This document shows, one piece after another, positions 24,452 through 37,050 of a stretch of DNA of 64,000 nt. The position numbers and the translations under genes were made by a program. The number at the start of each line of letters is the position of its first letter. The stretch's first letter is position 1. The stretch covers positions 3,844,001-3,908,000 of the forward strand of contig NW_026947501.1 in assembly GCF_034190915.1 (NCBI RefSeq). The letters are read 5' to 3'. The stretch comes from Cavia porcellus. Lineage: Eukaryota > Chordata > Mammalia > Rodentia > Caviidae. The notes under the pieces were generated by a model, which saw only the letters and a program-made list of their open reading frames with translations, was not told where the DNA came from and did not search any database.

Positions 24452-26320
24452 GGGCATTGTAAGTGTTTCTAACAGGCCATTCACTAGTAGAAGTGAGAAA
24501 AACATCACAGGGTGGTGTGAATCGGATTGACTGAATCAGGATAGGCAGTGTGTGGCAATGTAGGATGGAGAAAAGCACCATGGGGTTGTCAGGATGGGGA
24601 GGTCAGGAAACATGCAGTGGCAATGTAGGATAGATTACTGAAAAACATTGTGGGGTAGTGCGCATTTTAAGGGTTTCTAACGGGCCATGCACAAGTAGGA
24701 GTGAGAAAAACATCACGGGGTGGTGTGAATCAGAGGGCCTGAATTAGGATAGGCAGTGAGTGGCAATGTAGGATAGAGAAAAGCACCACGGGGTGGTCAT
24801 CAGGGGGAGGTCAGGAAACATGCAGTGGCAATGTAGGATAGTTTTTTGAAAAACATCACGGAGTGGTGCGCATTGTAAGGGTTTCTAACTGGCCATTCGT
24901 TAGTGGAGGGAGAAAAACATCACGGCTAGTGTGAATCAGATGTTCTGAATTAGGATAGGCAGTGAGTGGCAATGTAGGATGGAGAAAAGCACCATGGGGT
25001 GGTCAGCATGGGGAGGTCTGGAAACATGCATTGGAAATGTAGGATAGGTTTCTGAAAAACATCGCCGGGTGGTGCGCATTGTAAGGTTATCTAACAGGCC
25101 ATTCACTAGTAGAATAGAGAAAAATGTCATGGGGTGGTTTGAATCGGGGGGCCTGAATTAGGAGAGGCAGTGAGTGGCAATGTAAAATGGAGAAAAGCAC
25201 AACGGTGTGGTCAGCATGGGGAGGTGAAGAAACATACAGTGGCAATGTCGGATAGGTTTCGGGAAAACATCGCGGGGTGGTGCGCATTATAAGGGTTTCT
25301 AACAGGCCATTCACAAGTAGGAGTGAGAAAAATATAACGGAGTGGTGTGAATCGGAGGGCCCGATTCAGGATAGGCAGTGAGTGGCAATGTAAAATGGAG
25401 AAAAGCACGACGGTGTGGTCAGCATGGGGAGGTGAGGAAACATGCAGTGGCCATGTTGGATAGGTTTCTGAAAAACAACGCGGGGTGGTTCGCATTGTAA
25501 GGGTTTCTAAAAGGCCTTTCACTAGTAGGAGTGAGAAAAACATCACGGGGTGGTGTGAATCGAAGGACTTGAATTAAGATAGGCAGTGAGTGGCAATGTA
25601 GGATGGAGAAAAGCACCATGGGATTGTCAGCATGGGGAGGCAAGGAAACATGCAGTGGCAATGTAGAATAGGTTTCGGATAAACATCTCTGGGCGGTGCG
25701 CATTGTAAGGGTTTCTAACAGGCCATTCAATAGTACGAGTGAGAACAACATCACGGGGTGCTGTGAATCGAAGGGCCTGATTTAGGATAGGCAGTGAGTG
25801 GCAAAGTAGGATGGAGAAAAGCACCACGGGGTGGTCAGCATGGGGATGTCAAGAAACATGCAGTGGCAATGTAGGATAGGTTTCTGAAAAAAATAGCAGT
25901 GTGGTTCGCATTGTAAGGCTTTCTAACAGGCCATTCACTAGTAGGAGTGAAAAAAACATCACGGGGTGGTGTTAATCGAAGGGCCTGATTTAGGATAGGA
26001 AGTGAGTGGCAATGTAGAATGGAGGAAAACACCACGGGAAGGTCAGGATGGGGAGGTCAGGACACATGCAGTGGCTATGTTGGATAGGTTTCTGAAAAAC
26101 ATCGCGGGGTTGTGTGCATTGTAATGATTTCTAACAGGCCATTCACTAATAGAAGTAGAAAGACATCGCAGGGTGGTGTGAATCGGAGGACCAGAATCAG
26201 GATAGGCAGTGAGTGGCAACGTCGGATGGAGAAAAGCACCACGGGGTGGTCAGCATGGGGAGGTCAGGAAACATGCAGTGGCAATGAAGGATAGGTTTCT
26301 GAAAAACATCGTGGGGTAGT
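24452..26320 (+). repeat. HOR-B copy 3, lacking two monomers (9-mer)
   Basis: The copy is identical in order to copy 2 except that about 415 bp, exactly two monomers, is missing at about 24,725. The missing part corresponds to 22,440-22,855 of copy 2. Both breakpoints fall in the same gtgaatc-gagggcctg segment, so monomer phase is kept. The right limit, about 26,320, is where the order passes into block E. Confidence 0.88.
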
Positions 26321-27230
26321 GGGCATTGTAAGGGTTTCTAACAGGCCATTCACTAGTAGGAGTGAGAAAAACATCACGGGGTGGTGTGAATCGGAGGGCC
26401 TGAATCAGGATAGGCCGTGAGTGGCAATGTAGGATGGAGAAATGCTCCACGGGGTGGTCAGGATGGAGAGGTCAGGAAAGATGCAGTGGAAATGTAGAAT
26501 AGGTTTCTGAAAAAAATAGTGGGGTAGTGCGCATAGTAATTGTTTCTAACAGGCCATTCTCTAGTAGGAGTGAAAAATACATCATGGTGTGGTGTGAATT
26601 GGAGGGCATGAATCAAGATAGACAGTGAGGCGCAATGTAGGATGGAGAAAAGCACCACGGGTTGGTGAGCATGGTGAGGTCAGGAAACATGAATTGGCAA
26701 TGTAGGATAGGTTTCTGAAAAAAAAAAAGCAGGGTTGTGCGCATTGTAAGGGTTTCTAACAGGCCATTCACTAGTAGGAGTGAGAAAAACATCATGGGTG
26801 GAGTGAATCGGAGGGCCTGAATTAGGATAGGCAGTGAGAGGCAATGAAGGATGGAGAAAAGCACCACGGTGTGGTCAGCATGCTGAGGTCAGGAAACATG
26901 CAGTGGCAATGTAGGATAGGTTTCTGAAAAACATCGCGGTGCGGTGCGCATTGTAAGGATTTCTAACAAGCCATTCACAAGTAGGAGTGAGAAAAACATC
27001 ACGGGGTGGTGTGAATCGGAGTGCCTGAATCAGGATAGGCCGTGAGTGGCAAAGTCGGATGGAGAAAAGCACCACGGGGTGGTCAGCATGGGGAGGTCAG
27101 GAAACATGCAGTGGCAATGAAGGATAGGTTTCTGAAAAACATCGCGGGGTAGTGGGCATTGTACGGGTTTCTAACAGGCCATTCACTAGTAGGAATGAGA
27201 AAAACATCACGGGGTGGTGTGAAACAGAGG

Positions 27231-27255
27231 GCCTGAATTCATTATAGAAAAGCAC
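27231..27255 (+). repeat. 25 bp deletion junction with EcoRI site
   Basis: GAATTC lies at 27,235-27,240 and is followed by attatagaaaagcacc. It is the same deletion as at 19,368 with one extra substitution. Confidence 0.83.
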
Positions 27256-27827
27256 CACGGTGTGGTCAGCATGGGGATGTCAGGAAACATGCGGTGTCAA
27301 CGTAGGTTAGGTTTCTGAAAAACATCGCGGGTTGGTGCGCATTGTAAGGGTTTCTAACAGGCCGTTCACTAGTAGGAGTGAGAATAACATCACGGGGTGG
27401 TGTGAAACGGAGGGCCTGAATTAGGATAGGCATTGAGTGGCAATGTAGGATGGAGAAAAGCACCACAGGGTGGTCAGCATGGGGAGGTGAGGAAACATGC
27501 AGTAGCAATGTAGGATAGGTTTCTGAAAAAAAAAAGCGGAATGGTGTGCAATTTAAGGGTTTCAAACAGGCCATTCACTAGTAGGAGTGAGAAAAACATC
27601 ATGGGGTGGTGTGAATCGGAGGGCCAGAATTATGATAGGCAGTGAGTGGCAATGTAGGATGGAGAAAAGCACTATGGGATGGTCATCATGGGGAGGTCAG
27701 GACACATGCATTGGCAATGTAGGATAGGTTTCTGAAAAACATCGCGTGTGGTGCGCATTGTAAAGCTTTCTAACAGTCCATTCACTAGTAGGAGTGAGAA
27801 AAACATCACGGGGTGGTGTGAATCGGA

Positions 27828-27855
27828 TGGTCGGAATTCATTAGAGAAAAGCACC
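27828..27855 (+). repeat. 25 bp deletion junction with EcoRI site
   Basis: GAATTC lies at 27,834-27,839 and is followed by attagagaaaagcacc. It sits 8,466 bp from the copy at 19,368, the same offset as the flanking monomers, so the two were copied as part of one block. Confidence 0.85.
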
Positions 27856-28330
27856 ACGGTGTGGTCAGCATGGGGATGTCAGGAAACATGTGGTGTCAAC
27901 GTAGGTTAGGTTTCTGAAAAACATCACGGGGTGGTGCGCATTGTAAGGGTTTCTAACAGGCTATTCACTAGTAGGAGTGACAAAAACATCACAGCGTGGT
28001 TTAAATCAGAGGGCCTGAATCAGGATAGGCAGTGAGTGGCAATGTAGGATGGAGAAAAGCACCACGGTGTCTTCAGCATGGGGAGATCAGGACACATGCA
28101 GTGGCAATGTAGGATAGGTTTCTGAAAAACATCGCGAGTGGTGAGAATTGTAAGGTTTTCTAACAGGGCATTCACTGGTAGGAGTGAGAAAAACATTACG
28201 GGGTGGTGTGAACCGGACGGCCTGAATTATGATAGGAAGTGAGTGGCAATGTAGGATGGAGAAAAGCACCACAGGGTGGTCAACATGGGGAGGGCAGGAA
28301 ACATGCAGTGGCAATGTAGGATAGGTTTCT

Positions 28331-29655
28331 GAAAAACATCGCGGTGTGATGCGCATTGTAAGTGTTTCTAACTGGCCATTCACTAGTAGAAGTGAGAAAA
28401 ACATCACAGGGTGGTGTGAATCGGATTGCCTGAATCAGGATAGGCAGTGTGTGGCAATGTAGGATGGAGAAAAGCACCACGGGGTGGTCAGGATGGGGAG
28501 GTCAGGAAAAATGCAGTGGCAATATAGGATAGGTTTGTGAAAAACATTGTGGGGTAGTGCGCATTGTAAGGGTTTCTAACGGGCCATGCACAAGTAGGAG
28601 TGAGAACAACATCACGGGGTGGTGTGAATCGGAGGGCCTGAATTAGGATAGGCATTGAGTGGCAATTTAGGATGGAGAAAAGCACCACAGGGTGGTCAGC
28701 ATGGGGAGGTGAGGAAACATGCAGTGGCAATGTAGGATAGGTTTCAGAAAAAAAAGCGGGGTAGTGCTCACTGTAAGTGTTTCTGACAGGCAATTCACTA
28801 GTAGGAGTGAAAAAAACATCACGGGTGGTGTGAATCAGAGGGCCTGAATTAGCATAGGCAGTGAGTGGCAATGTAGGATAGAGAAAAGCACCACGGGGTG
28901 GTCATCAGGGGGAGGTCAGGAAACATGAAGTGGCAATGTAGGATAGTTTTTTGAAAAACATCACGGAGTAGTGCGCATTGTAAGGGTTTCTAATGGGCCA
29001 TTCACTAGTGGAGGGAGAAAAACAAAACGGCTGGTGTGAATCAGATGTTCTGAATTAGGATAGGCAGTGAGTGGCAATGTAGGATGGAGAAAAGCACCAT
29101 GGGGTGGTCAGCATGTGGAGGTCTGGAAACATGCATTGGAAATGTAGGATAGGTTTCTGAAAAACATCGCCGGGTGGTGCGCATTGTAAGGTTATCTAAC
29201 AGGCCATTCACTAGTAGAATAGATAAAAATGTCATGGGGTGGTTTGAATCTGAGGGCCTGAATTAGGAGAGGCAGTGAGTGGCAATGTAAAATGTAGAAA
29301 AGCACGACGGTGTGGTCAGCATGGGGAGGTGAGGAAACATGCAGTGGCAATGTAGGATAGGTTTCTGAAAAACATCGCGGGGTGGTTCGCATTGTAAGGG
29401 TTTCTAAAAGGCCTTTCACTAGTAGGAGTGAGAAAAACATCACGGGGTGGTGTGAATGGAAGGACTTGAATTAGGATAGGCAGTGAGTGGCAATGTAGGA
29501 TGGAGAAAAGCACCATGGGTTTGTCAGCATGGGGAGGCAAGGAAACATGCAGTGGCAATGTAGAATAGGTTTCTGATAAACATCTCTGGGCGGTGCGAAT
29601 TGTAAGGGTTTCTAACAAGCCATTCAATAGTACGAGTGAGAACAACATCACGGTG
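28331..29655 (+). repeat. Diverged HOR-B-like unit lacking several monomers
   Basis: The segment is colinear with HOR-B copy 1 but the offset steps from 8,466 to 8,258 to 8,050, so one monomer is missing at each of two places. It has more substitutions than the main HOR-B copies show among themselves. Similarity ends near 29,655, where the box C flank changes to gaatcagatgttc. Confidence 0.8.
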
Positions 29656-29788
29656 TGGTGTGAATCAGATGTTCTGAATTAGGATAGGGAGTGAGTGGCA
29701 ATGTAGGATGGAGAAAAGCACCACGGGGTGGTCAGCATGGGGAGGTGTGGAAACATGCATTGGCAATGTAGGATAGGTTTCTGAAAAA
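29656..29788 (+). repeat. Junction monomer between the HOR-B-like unit and block G
   Basis: Ordinary satellite sequence. It matches the sequence just upstream of 63,611 (the ggaggtgtggaaacatgcat variant) better than the sequence upstream of 61,952. Confidence 0.6.
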
Positions 29789-31385
29789 CATCGAGGGGTG
29801 GTGCACATTGTAAGGGTTGCAAACAGGCCATTCTCTTGTAGGAGTGAGAAAAATATCACGGGGAGGTGTGAATCAGAGTGCCTGAATTAGGATAGTCATT
29901 GAGTGGCAATGTAGAATGCAGAAAAGCACCACGGGTTGGTGAGCATGGTGAGGTCAGGAAACATGCGATGGCAATGTAGGATAGGTTTCTGAAAAACATC
30001 GCAGGTGTTGAGCATTGTAAGGGTTTCTAACAGGCGATTCACTAGTAGGAGTGAGAAAAACATCATGGGGTGGTTTGAATCAGATGCTCTGAATCAGGTT
30101 AGGCAGTGAGTGGCAATGTAAAATGGAAAAAACACCACGGAGTGGTCAGCATGGGGAGGTCAGGAAACATGCGATGGCAATGTAGGATAGGATTCTGAAA
30201 AATATCGCTGGGTGGTGCCCAATGTAAGGGTTTCTAACATGCCATTCACTAGTAGGAGTGAGAAAAACATCACAGGGTGGTGTGAATCAGATGTTCTGAA
30301 TTAGGATAGGCAGTGAGTGGCAATGTAGAATGGAGAAAAGCAACACAGGGTGGTCAGCATGGGGATGTCAGGAAACATGCATTGGCAATGTAAGATAGGT
30401 TTCTGAAAAACATCGCCGGTTGGTGCGCATTGTTAGGCTTTATAACAGGCCATTCACTAGAAGCAGTGAGAAAAACATCACCGGGTGGTGTGAATCGGAG
30501 GGCCTGAATTAGGATAGGCAGTGAGTGGCAATGTAGCATAGAGAAAAGCGCCACGTGGTCGTCAGCATGGGGAGGTCAGGAAACATGCAGTGGGAATGTA
30601 AGTTAGGTTTCTGAAACATATCGCGGGGTGCTGCGCATTGTAAGGATTTCTAACAAGCCATTCACAAGTAGGAGTGCAAAAAATATCATGGGGTGGTGTG
30701 AATCGGAGGGCCTGAATTAGGATAGGCTGTGATTGGCAATGTAAGATGGAGAAAAGCACCTGGGCTTTGTCAGCATGGGGAGGCAAAGAAACATGCAGTG
30801 GCAATGTAGCATAAGTTTCTGATAAACATTTCTGGGTGGTGCGCATTGTAAGGTTTTCTAACAGGCCATTCACTAGTAGGAGTGAGAAAAACATCACGGG
30901 GTGGTGTGAATCGGAGCGCCTGAATTAGGATAGGCACTGAGTGGCAATGTAGGATGGAGAAAAGCACCACAGGGTGGTCAGCATGGGGAGGTGAGGAAAC
31001 ATGCAGTGGAAATGTAGGATCGGTTTCGGGAAAAAAAGTGGGGTAGTGCGCATTGTAAGGCTTTCTAACAGTCAATTCACTAGAAGAAGTGAGAAAAACA
31101 TCACGGGTGGTGTGAATCAGAGGGCCTAAATTAGGATAGGCAGTGAGTGGCCATGGAGGATAGAGAAAAGAACCATGGGGTGGTCATCATGGGGAGGTCA
31201 GGAAACATGCAGTGGCAATGTAGGATAATTCTTTGAAAAACATCACGGAGTGATGCGCATTGTAATTGTTTCTAACTGGCCATTCACTAGTAGTAGAAAA
31301 ACATCACGGGTGGTGTGAATCAGATGTTCTGAATTAGGATAGGCAGTGAGTGGCAATGTAGGATGGAGAAAAGCACCACGGGTTG
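29789..31385 (+). repeat. Block G copy 1, long-range duplicate of 61,952-63,548
   Basis: About 1.6 kb (8 monomers) aligns at a constant offset of 32,163. Shared markers include the tcgaggggtggtgcacattg variant, the gaaacatatcgcggggtgc variant and the agaagcagtgag variant. The block spans the point where HOR-D copy 1 passes into copy 2 at the distant site. Confidence 0.8.
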
Positions 31386-32679
31386 GTCAGGATGGGGAGT
31401 TCAGGAAACATGCAGTGGCAATGCAGGATCGGTTTCTGAAAAACATCGCCGTTTTGGGCGCATTGTAAGGATATCTAACAGGCCATTCACTAGTAGGAGT
31501 GAGAAATACATAATGGTGTGTGTGAATCGGAGGGCCTGAATCAAGTTAGACAGTGAGTGGCAATGTAGGATGGAGAAAAGCACCACGGGTTGGTGAGCAT
31601 GGGGAGTTCAGGAAACATGCAGTGGCAATGGAGGATAGTTTTCTGAAAAACATCACGGGGTGGTGCGCATTGTAAGGGTTTCTAACAGGCCATTCACTAG
31701 TAGGAGTGAGAAATACATCATGGGGTGGTGTGAAGCGGAAGGCTTTCATCAGGATAGGCAGTGAGTGGTAATGTAGGATGGAGAAAAGCACCACAGCATG
31801 GTCAGCATGGGGAGGTCTGGAAACATGCATTGACAATGTAGGATAGGTTTCTGAAAAACATCGCCAGGTGGTGCGCATTGTAACGCTTTCTAACAGGCCA
31901 TTCACTAGTAGGAGTGAGAAAAACATCACGGGGTGGTGTGAATCAGAGGTCCTGAATTAGGATAGGCAGTGAGTGGCAAAGCAGGATAGAGAAAAGCACC
32001 ACGGTGTGGTCAGCATGTGGAGGTCAGGAAACATGCAATGTCAATGTAGGATAGGTTTCTGAAAAACATCACGGGGTGGTGTGCATTGTAACGGTTTCTA
32101 ACAGGCCATTCACTAGGAGGAGTGAGAAAATGATCACGGGGTGGTGTGAATAGAAGGGCCTGAATTATGATAGGCAGTGTGTGGCAATGTAGGAAGGAGA
32201 AAAGCACCATTGGGGGATCAGCATGGGGAGGTCAGGAAACATGCAGTGGCAATGTAGGACAGGTTTCTGAAAAACATCGGTGGGGGGGTGGGGCCCATTG
32301 TAAGGTTTTCTAAAAGGGCATTCACTAGTAGCAGTGAGAAATACATCATGTTGTGGTGTGAATCGGAGGGCCTGAATCAACATAGACAGTGAGTGGCAAT
32401 GTCGGATGGAGAAAAGCACCACGGGGTGGTCAACATGGCGAGGTCAGGAAACATGCAGTAGCAATGTAGGATAGGTTTCTGAAAAACATAGCGGCGTGGT
32501 GCTCATTGCAAAGATTTCTAAAAGGCCTTTAACTAGTAGGAGTGAGAAATACTTCATGGTGTGGTGTGAATCGGAGGGCCTGAATTAGAATAAGCATTGA
32601 GTGTCAATGCAGGATGGAGAAAAGCACCACAGGGTGGTGAGCATGGGGAGGTGAGGAAACATGCAGTGGCAATGTAGGA
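31386..32679 (+). repeat. Mixed monomer region
   Basis: About six monomers without a local higher-order period. The part at about 31,600-31,900 resembles HOR-A at 1,250-1,500 and 55,285-55,560. A G-rich variant (tgggggggtggggccc) lies near 32,281. Nothing other than satellite is visible. Confidence 0.75.
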
Positions 32680-35600
32680 TAGGTTTCTGAAAAAAAATTG
32701 TGGGGTGGTGCGCATTGTAACGGTTTCTAACAGGCCATTCACGAGTAGGAGTGAGAAAAACATCACGGGGTGGTGTGAATCAGAAAGCCTGAATTACGAT
32801 AGGCAGTGAAGGGCAATGTAGGATGGAGAAAAGCACCACGGGGTGGTTGTCATGGGGATGTCAGGAAACATGCAGTGGCAATGTAGGATAATTTTCTGAA
32901 AATCATCACGGGGTGGTGAGGATTGTAAGGGTTTCTAACCGGCCATTCACTAGGAGGAGTGAGAATAACATCACGGGGTCGTGTGAATCAGATGTACTGA
33001 ATTAGGATAGGCAGTGAGTGCAATGTAGGATGGAGAAAAGCACCACGGTTTGGTGAACATTTTGAGGTCAGGAAACATGAAATGGCATTGTACGATAGGT
33101 TTCTGAAAAACATCGCAGGGTTGTGCACATTGTAAGGGATTGTAGCAGGCCATTCACTATTAGGAGTGAGAAAATCATCTCGGGGTGGTGTGAATCGGAG
33201 GGCCTGAATTAGGATAGGCACTGAGTGGCAATGAAGAATGGAGAAAAGCACCACGGGGTGGTAAACATGGGGAGGTCAGGAAACATGCAATGGCAATGTA
33301 GAATAGGTTTCTAAAAAACATCTAGGGGTGGTGCACATTGTAAGGGTTGCAAACAGGCCATTCACTAGTAGGAAAGAGAAAAACATCACGGGATGGTGTG
33401 AATCGGAGTGCCTGAATTAGGATAGGCAGTGAGTGGCAATGTAGAATGGAGAAAAGCACCACGGGTTGGTGAGCATGGTGAGGTCAGGAAACATGCGATG
33501 GCAATGTAGGATAGGTTTCTGTAAAACATCGCAGGGGTTGAGCATTGTAAGTGTTTCTAACCGGCGATTCACTAGTAGGAGTGAGAAAAACATCACGGGG
33601 TGGTTTGAATCAGATGCTCTGAATTAGGATAGGCAGTGAGTGGCAATGTAAAATGGAAAAAACACCAAGGAGTGGTCAGCATGGGGAGGTCAGGAAATAT
33701 GTGTTGGAAATGTAGGATAGGATTCTGAAAAACATCGCGGGGTGGTGCGCAATATAAGAGTTTCAAACAGGCCATTCACTAGTAGGAGTGAGAAAAACAT
33801 CACGGGGTGTTGTGAATCAGATGTTCTGAATTAGTATAGGCAGTGTGTAGCAATGTATGATGGAGAAAAGCACCACAGGGTGGTCAACATGGGGAGGTCA
33901 GGAAACATGCATTGGCAATGTAGGATAGGTTTCTGAAAAACATCGCTGGGTGGTGCGCATTGTAAGGCTTTCTAACAGGGCATTCACTACTAGGAGTGAG
34001 CAAAACATCATGGCGTGGTGTGAATCGGAGGGCTTGAATTTGGATAGGCAGTGAGTGCTAACGTAAAATGGAGAAAAGCACCTCGGTGTGGTCAGTATGG
34101 GGAGGTGAGGAACCATGCAGTGGCAATGTAGGATAGGTTTCTGGAAAACATCGCGGGGTAGTGCGCATAATAAGGGTTTCTAAAAGGCCATTCACTAGTA
34201 GGAGTGAGAAAAATGTAACAGAGTGGTGTGAATCAGAGGGCCTGATTCAGGATAGGCAGTGAGTGGCAATGTAGGATGGAGAAAAGCACCACGGGGTGGT
34301 CAGGATGGGGAGGTCAGGAAACATGCAGTGGCAATGCAGGATCGGTTTCTGAAAAACATCGCGGGGTTGGGCGCATTGTAAGGTTATCTAACAGGCCATT
34401 CACTAGTAGGAGTGAGAAATACATCATGGTGTGGTGTGAATCGAAGGGCCTGAATCAAGTTAGACAGTGATTGGCAATGTAGGATGGAGAAAAGCACCAT
34501 GGGTTGGTGAGCATGTGGAGGTCAGGAAACATGCAGTGGCAATGTAGGATAGGTTTCTGAAAAACATCGCGGGGTGGTGCGCATTGTAACGGTTTCTAAC
34601 AGGCCATTCACTATTAGGAGTGAGAAAAACATAACAGCGTGGTTTGAATCAGAGGGCCTGAATCAGGTTAGGCAGTGAGTGGCAATGTAGGATGGAGAAA
34701 AGCACCATGGTGTGGTCCGCATTGGGAGGTCAGGAAACATGCAGTGTCAATGTAGGATAGGTTTCTGTAAAACATCGCGGGTGGTGAGAATTGTAAGGGT
34801 TTCTAACAGGGCATTCACTGGAAGGAGTGAGAAAAAGATCACGGGGTGGTGTGAATCGAAGGGCCTGAATTATGATAGTCAGTGTGTGGCAATGTAGGAA
34901 GGAGAAAAGCACCATGGGGTGGTCAGCATGGGGAGGTCAGGAAACATGCAGTGGCAATGTAGGATAGGATTCTGAAAAACATCGGGGGGTGGTGCGCATT
35001 GTTAGTGTTTCTAACAGGCCATTCACTAGGAGAAGTTATAAAAACATGACAGGGTGTTGTGAATCAGAGGGCCTGAATCAGGATAGGCAGTGAGTGGCAA
35101 TGTAGGATGGAGAAAGGCAAAATGGCATGGTCAAGATGGTGAGGTCAGGAAACATGCAGTGGCAATGTAGGATAGGTTTCTGAAAAACATTGGGGGGTGG
35201 GGCCCATTGTAAGGGTTTCTAACAGGCCATTCACTAGTAGCAGTGAGAAATACATCATGTTGTGGTGTGAATCGGAGGGCTTGAATCAAGTTAGACAGTG
35301 AGTGGCAATGTCGGATGGAGAAAAGCACCACGGGGTGGTCAGCATGTGGAGGTCTGGAAACATGCAGTAGCAATGTAGGATAGGTTTCTGAAAACATCGC
35401 GGGGTGGTGCTCATTGCAAGGGTTTCTAAAAGGCCTTTAACTAGTAGGAGTGAGAAATACATCATAGTGTTGTGTGAATCGGAGGGCCTGAATTAGAATA
35501 AGCATTGAGTGTCAATGCAGGATGGCGAAAAGCACCACAGGGTGGTCAGCATGGGGAGGTGAGTAAACATGCCGTGGCAATGTAGGATAGGTTTCTGAAA

Positions 35601-37050
35601 ATAAATGTGGGGTGGTGCACATTGTAAGGGTTTCTAACAGGCCATTCACTAGTAGGAGTGAGAAAAACATCACGGGGTGGTGTGAATCGGAGGGACTGAA
35701 TAAGGATAGGCAGTGAGTGGCAATGTAGGATGGAGAAAAGCACCACGGGGTGGTTGTCATGGGGATGTCAGGAAACATGCAGTGGCAATGTAGGATAATT
35801 TTCTGAAAAACATCACGGGGTGGTGCTGATTGTAAGGATTTCTAACTGGCCATTCACTAGTAAGAGTGAGAAAAACATCATGGGGTCATGTGAATCAGAT
35901 GTTCTGAATTAGGATAGGCAGTGAGTGCCATGTAGGATGGAGAAAAGCATCACGGGGTGGTCAGCATGGGGAGTTCAGGAAACATGCATTGGCAATGTAG
36001 GATACATTTCTGAAAAACATCGCCGGGTGTTGCGCATTGTAAGGCTTTCTAACAGGCCATTCACTAGTAGGAGTGAGAAAAACATCACGGGGTTTTTGTA
36101 AATTGGAGGGCCTGAATTAGGATAGGCAGTGAGTGGCAATGAAGAATGCAGAAAAGCACCACGGGATGGTCAACATGGGGAAGTCAGGAAACATGCAATG
36201 GCAATGTTGGATAGGTTTCTGAAAAACATTGCGGGGTGGTGCGCACTGTAAGGCTTTCTAACAAGCCATTCACAAGTAGGAGTGAAAAAACATCACGGTG
36301 TGGTGTGAATCAGAGGGCCTGAATTAGGATAGGCACTCAGTGGAAATGAAGAATGGATAAAAGCACCACGGGTTGGTGAGCATGGTGTGGTCAGGAAACA
36401 TGAAATGGCAGTGTAGGATAGGTTTCTGAAAAACATCGCACTGTTGTGCACATTGTAAGGGTTTGTAGCAGGCCACTCACTATTAGGAGTGAGAAAATCA
36501 TCTTGGGGTGGTGTGAATCGGAGGGCCTGATTTAGGATAGGCACTGAGTAGCAATGAAGAATGGAGAAAAGCACCACAGGGTGGTCAACATGGGGAGGTC
36601 AGGAAACATGCAATGGCAATGTAGGATAGGTTTCTGAAAAACATCGAGGGGTGGTGCACATTGTAAGGGTTGCAAACAGGCCATTCACTAGTAGGAGTGA
36701 GAAAAACATCATGGGGTGGAGTGAATCGGAGTGCCTGAATTAGGATAGGCAGTAAGTGGCAATGTAGAATGGAGAAAAGCACCACGGCTTGGTGAGCATG
36801 GTGAGGTCAGGAAACATGCGATGGCAATGGAGGATAGGTTTCTGAAAAACATCGCAAGTGTTGAGCATTGTAAGGGTTTATAACAGGCCATTCACTAGTA
36901 GGAGTGAGAAAAACATCACGGGATGGTTTGAATCAGATGCTCTGAATTAGGATAGGCAGTGAGTGGCAATGTAAAATGGAAAAAACACCACGGAGTGGTC
37001 AGCATGGGGAGGTCAGGAAAGATGCGGTGGCAATGTAGGATAGGATTCTG
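32680..37050 (+). repeat. HOR-H copy 1 (32/33-mer periodicity)
   Basis: This segment aligns to 39,330-43,904. The offset is 6,648 (32 monomers) up to about 33,850 and 6,856 (33 monomers) after it, so the second copy has gained one monomer near 40,500. Divergence between the copies is visibly higher than in HOR-A, B or C, so this is an older period. Confidence 0.78.

Larger units (their letters stand above)
26321..28330 (+). repeat. Block E copy 2 (mixed monomers)
   Basis: The order resembles 13,961-15,500 and 52,450-54,370. It includes an A11 tract at 26,718-26,728 and two 25 bp deletion monomers, at 27,235 and 27,834. Part of it, about 27,050-27,600, resembles the opening of HOR-A. Confidence 0.75.

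Noticed and set aside
32270..32300. G-rich run near tgggggggtggggccc as a possible regulatory or telomeric element
   Set aside because: It is a local variant of box B in one monomer. No telomere repeat is present.
34276..34470. Plus-strand frames of about 64 codons starting at atggagaaaagcacc
   Set aside because: They appear only where the consensus TAG (gtaggatag) has mutated, and belong to the same repeat. No independent coding evidence.
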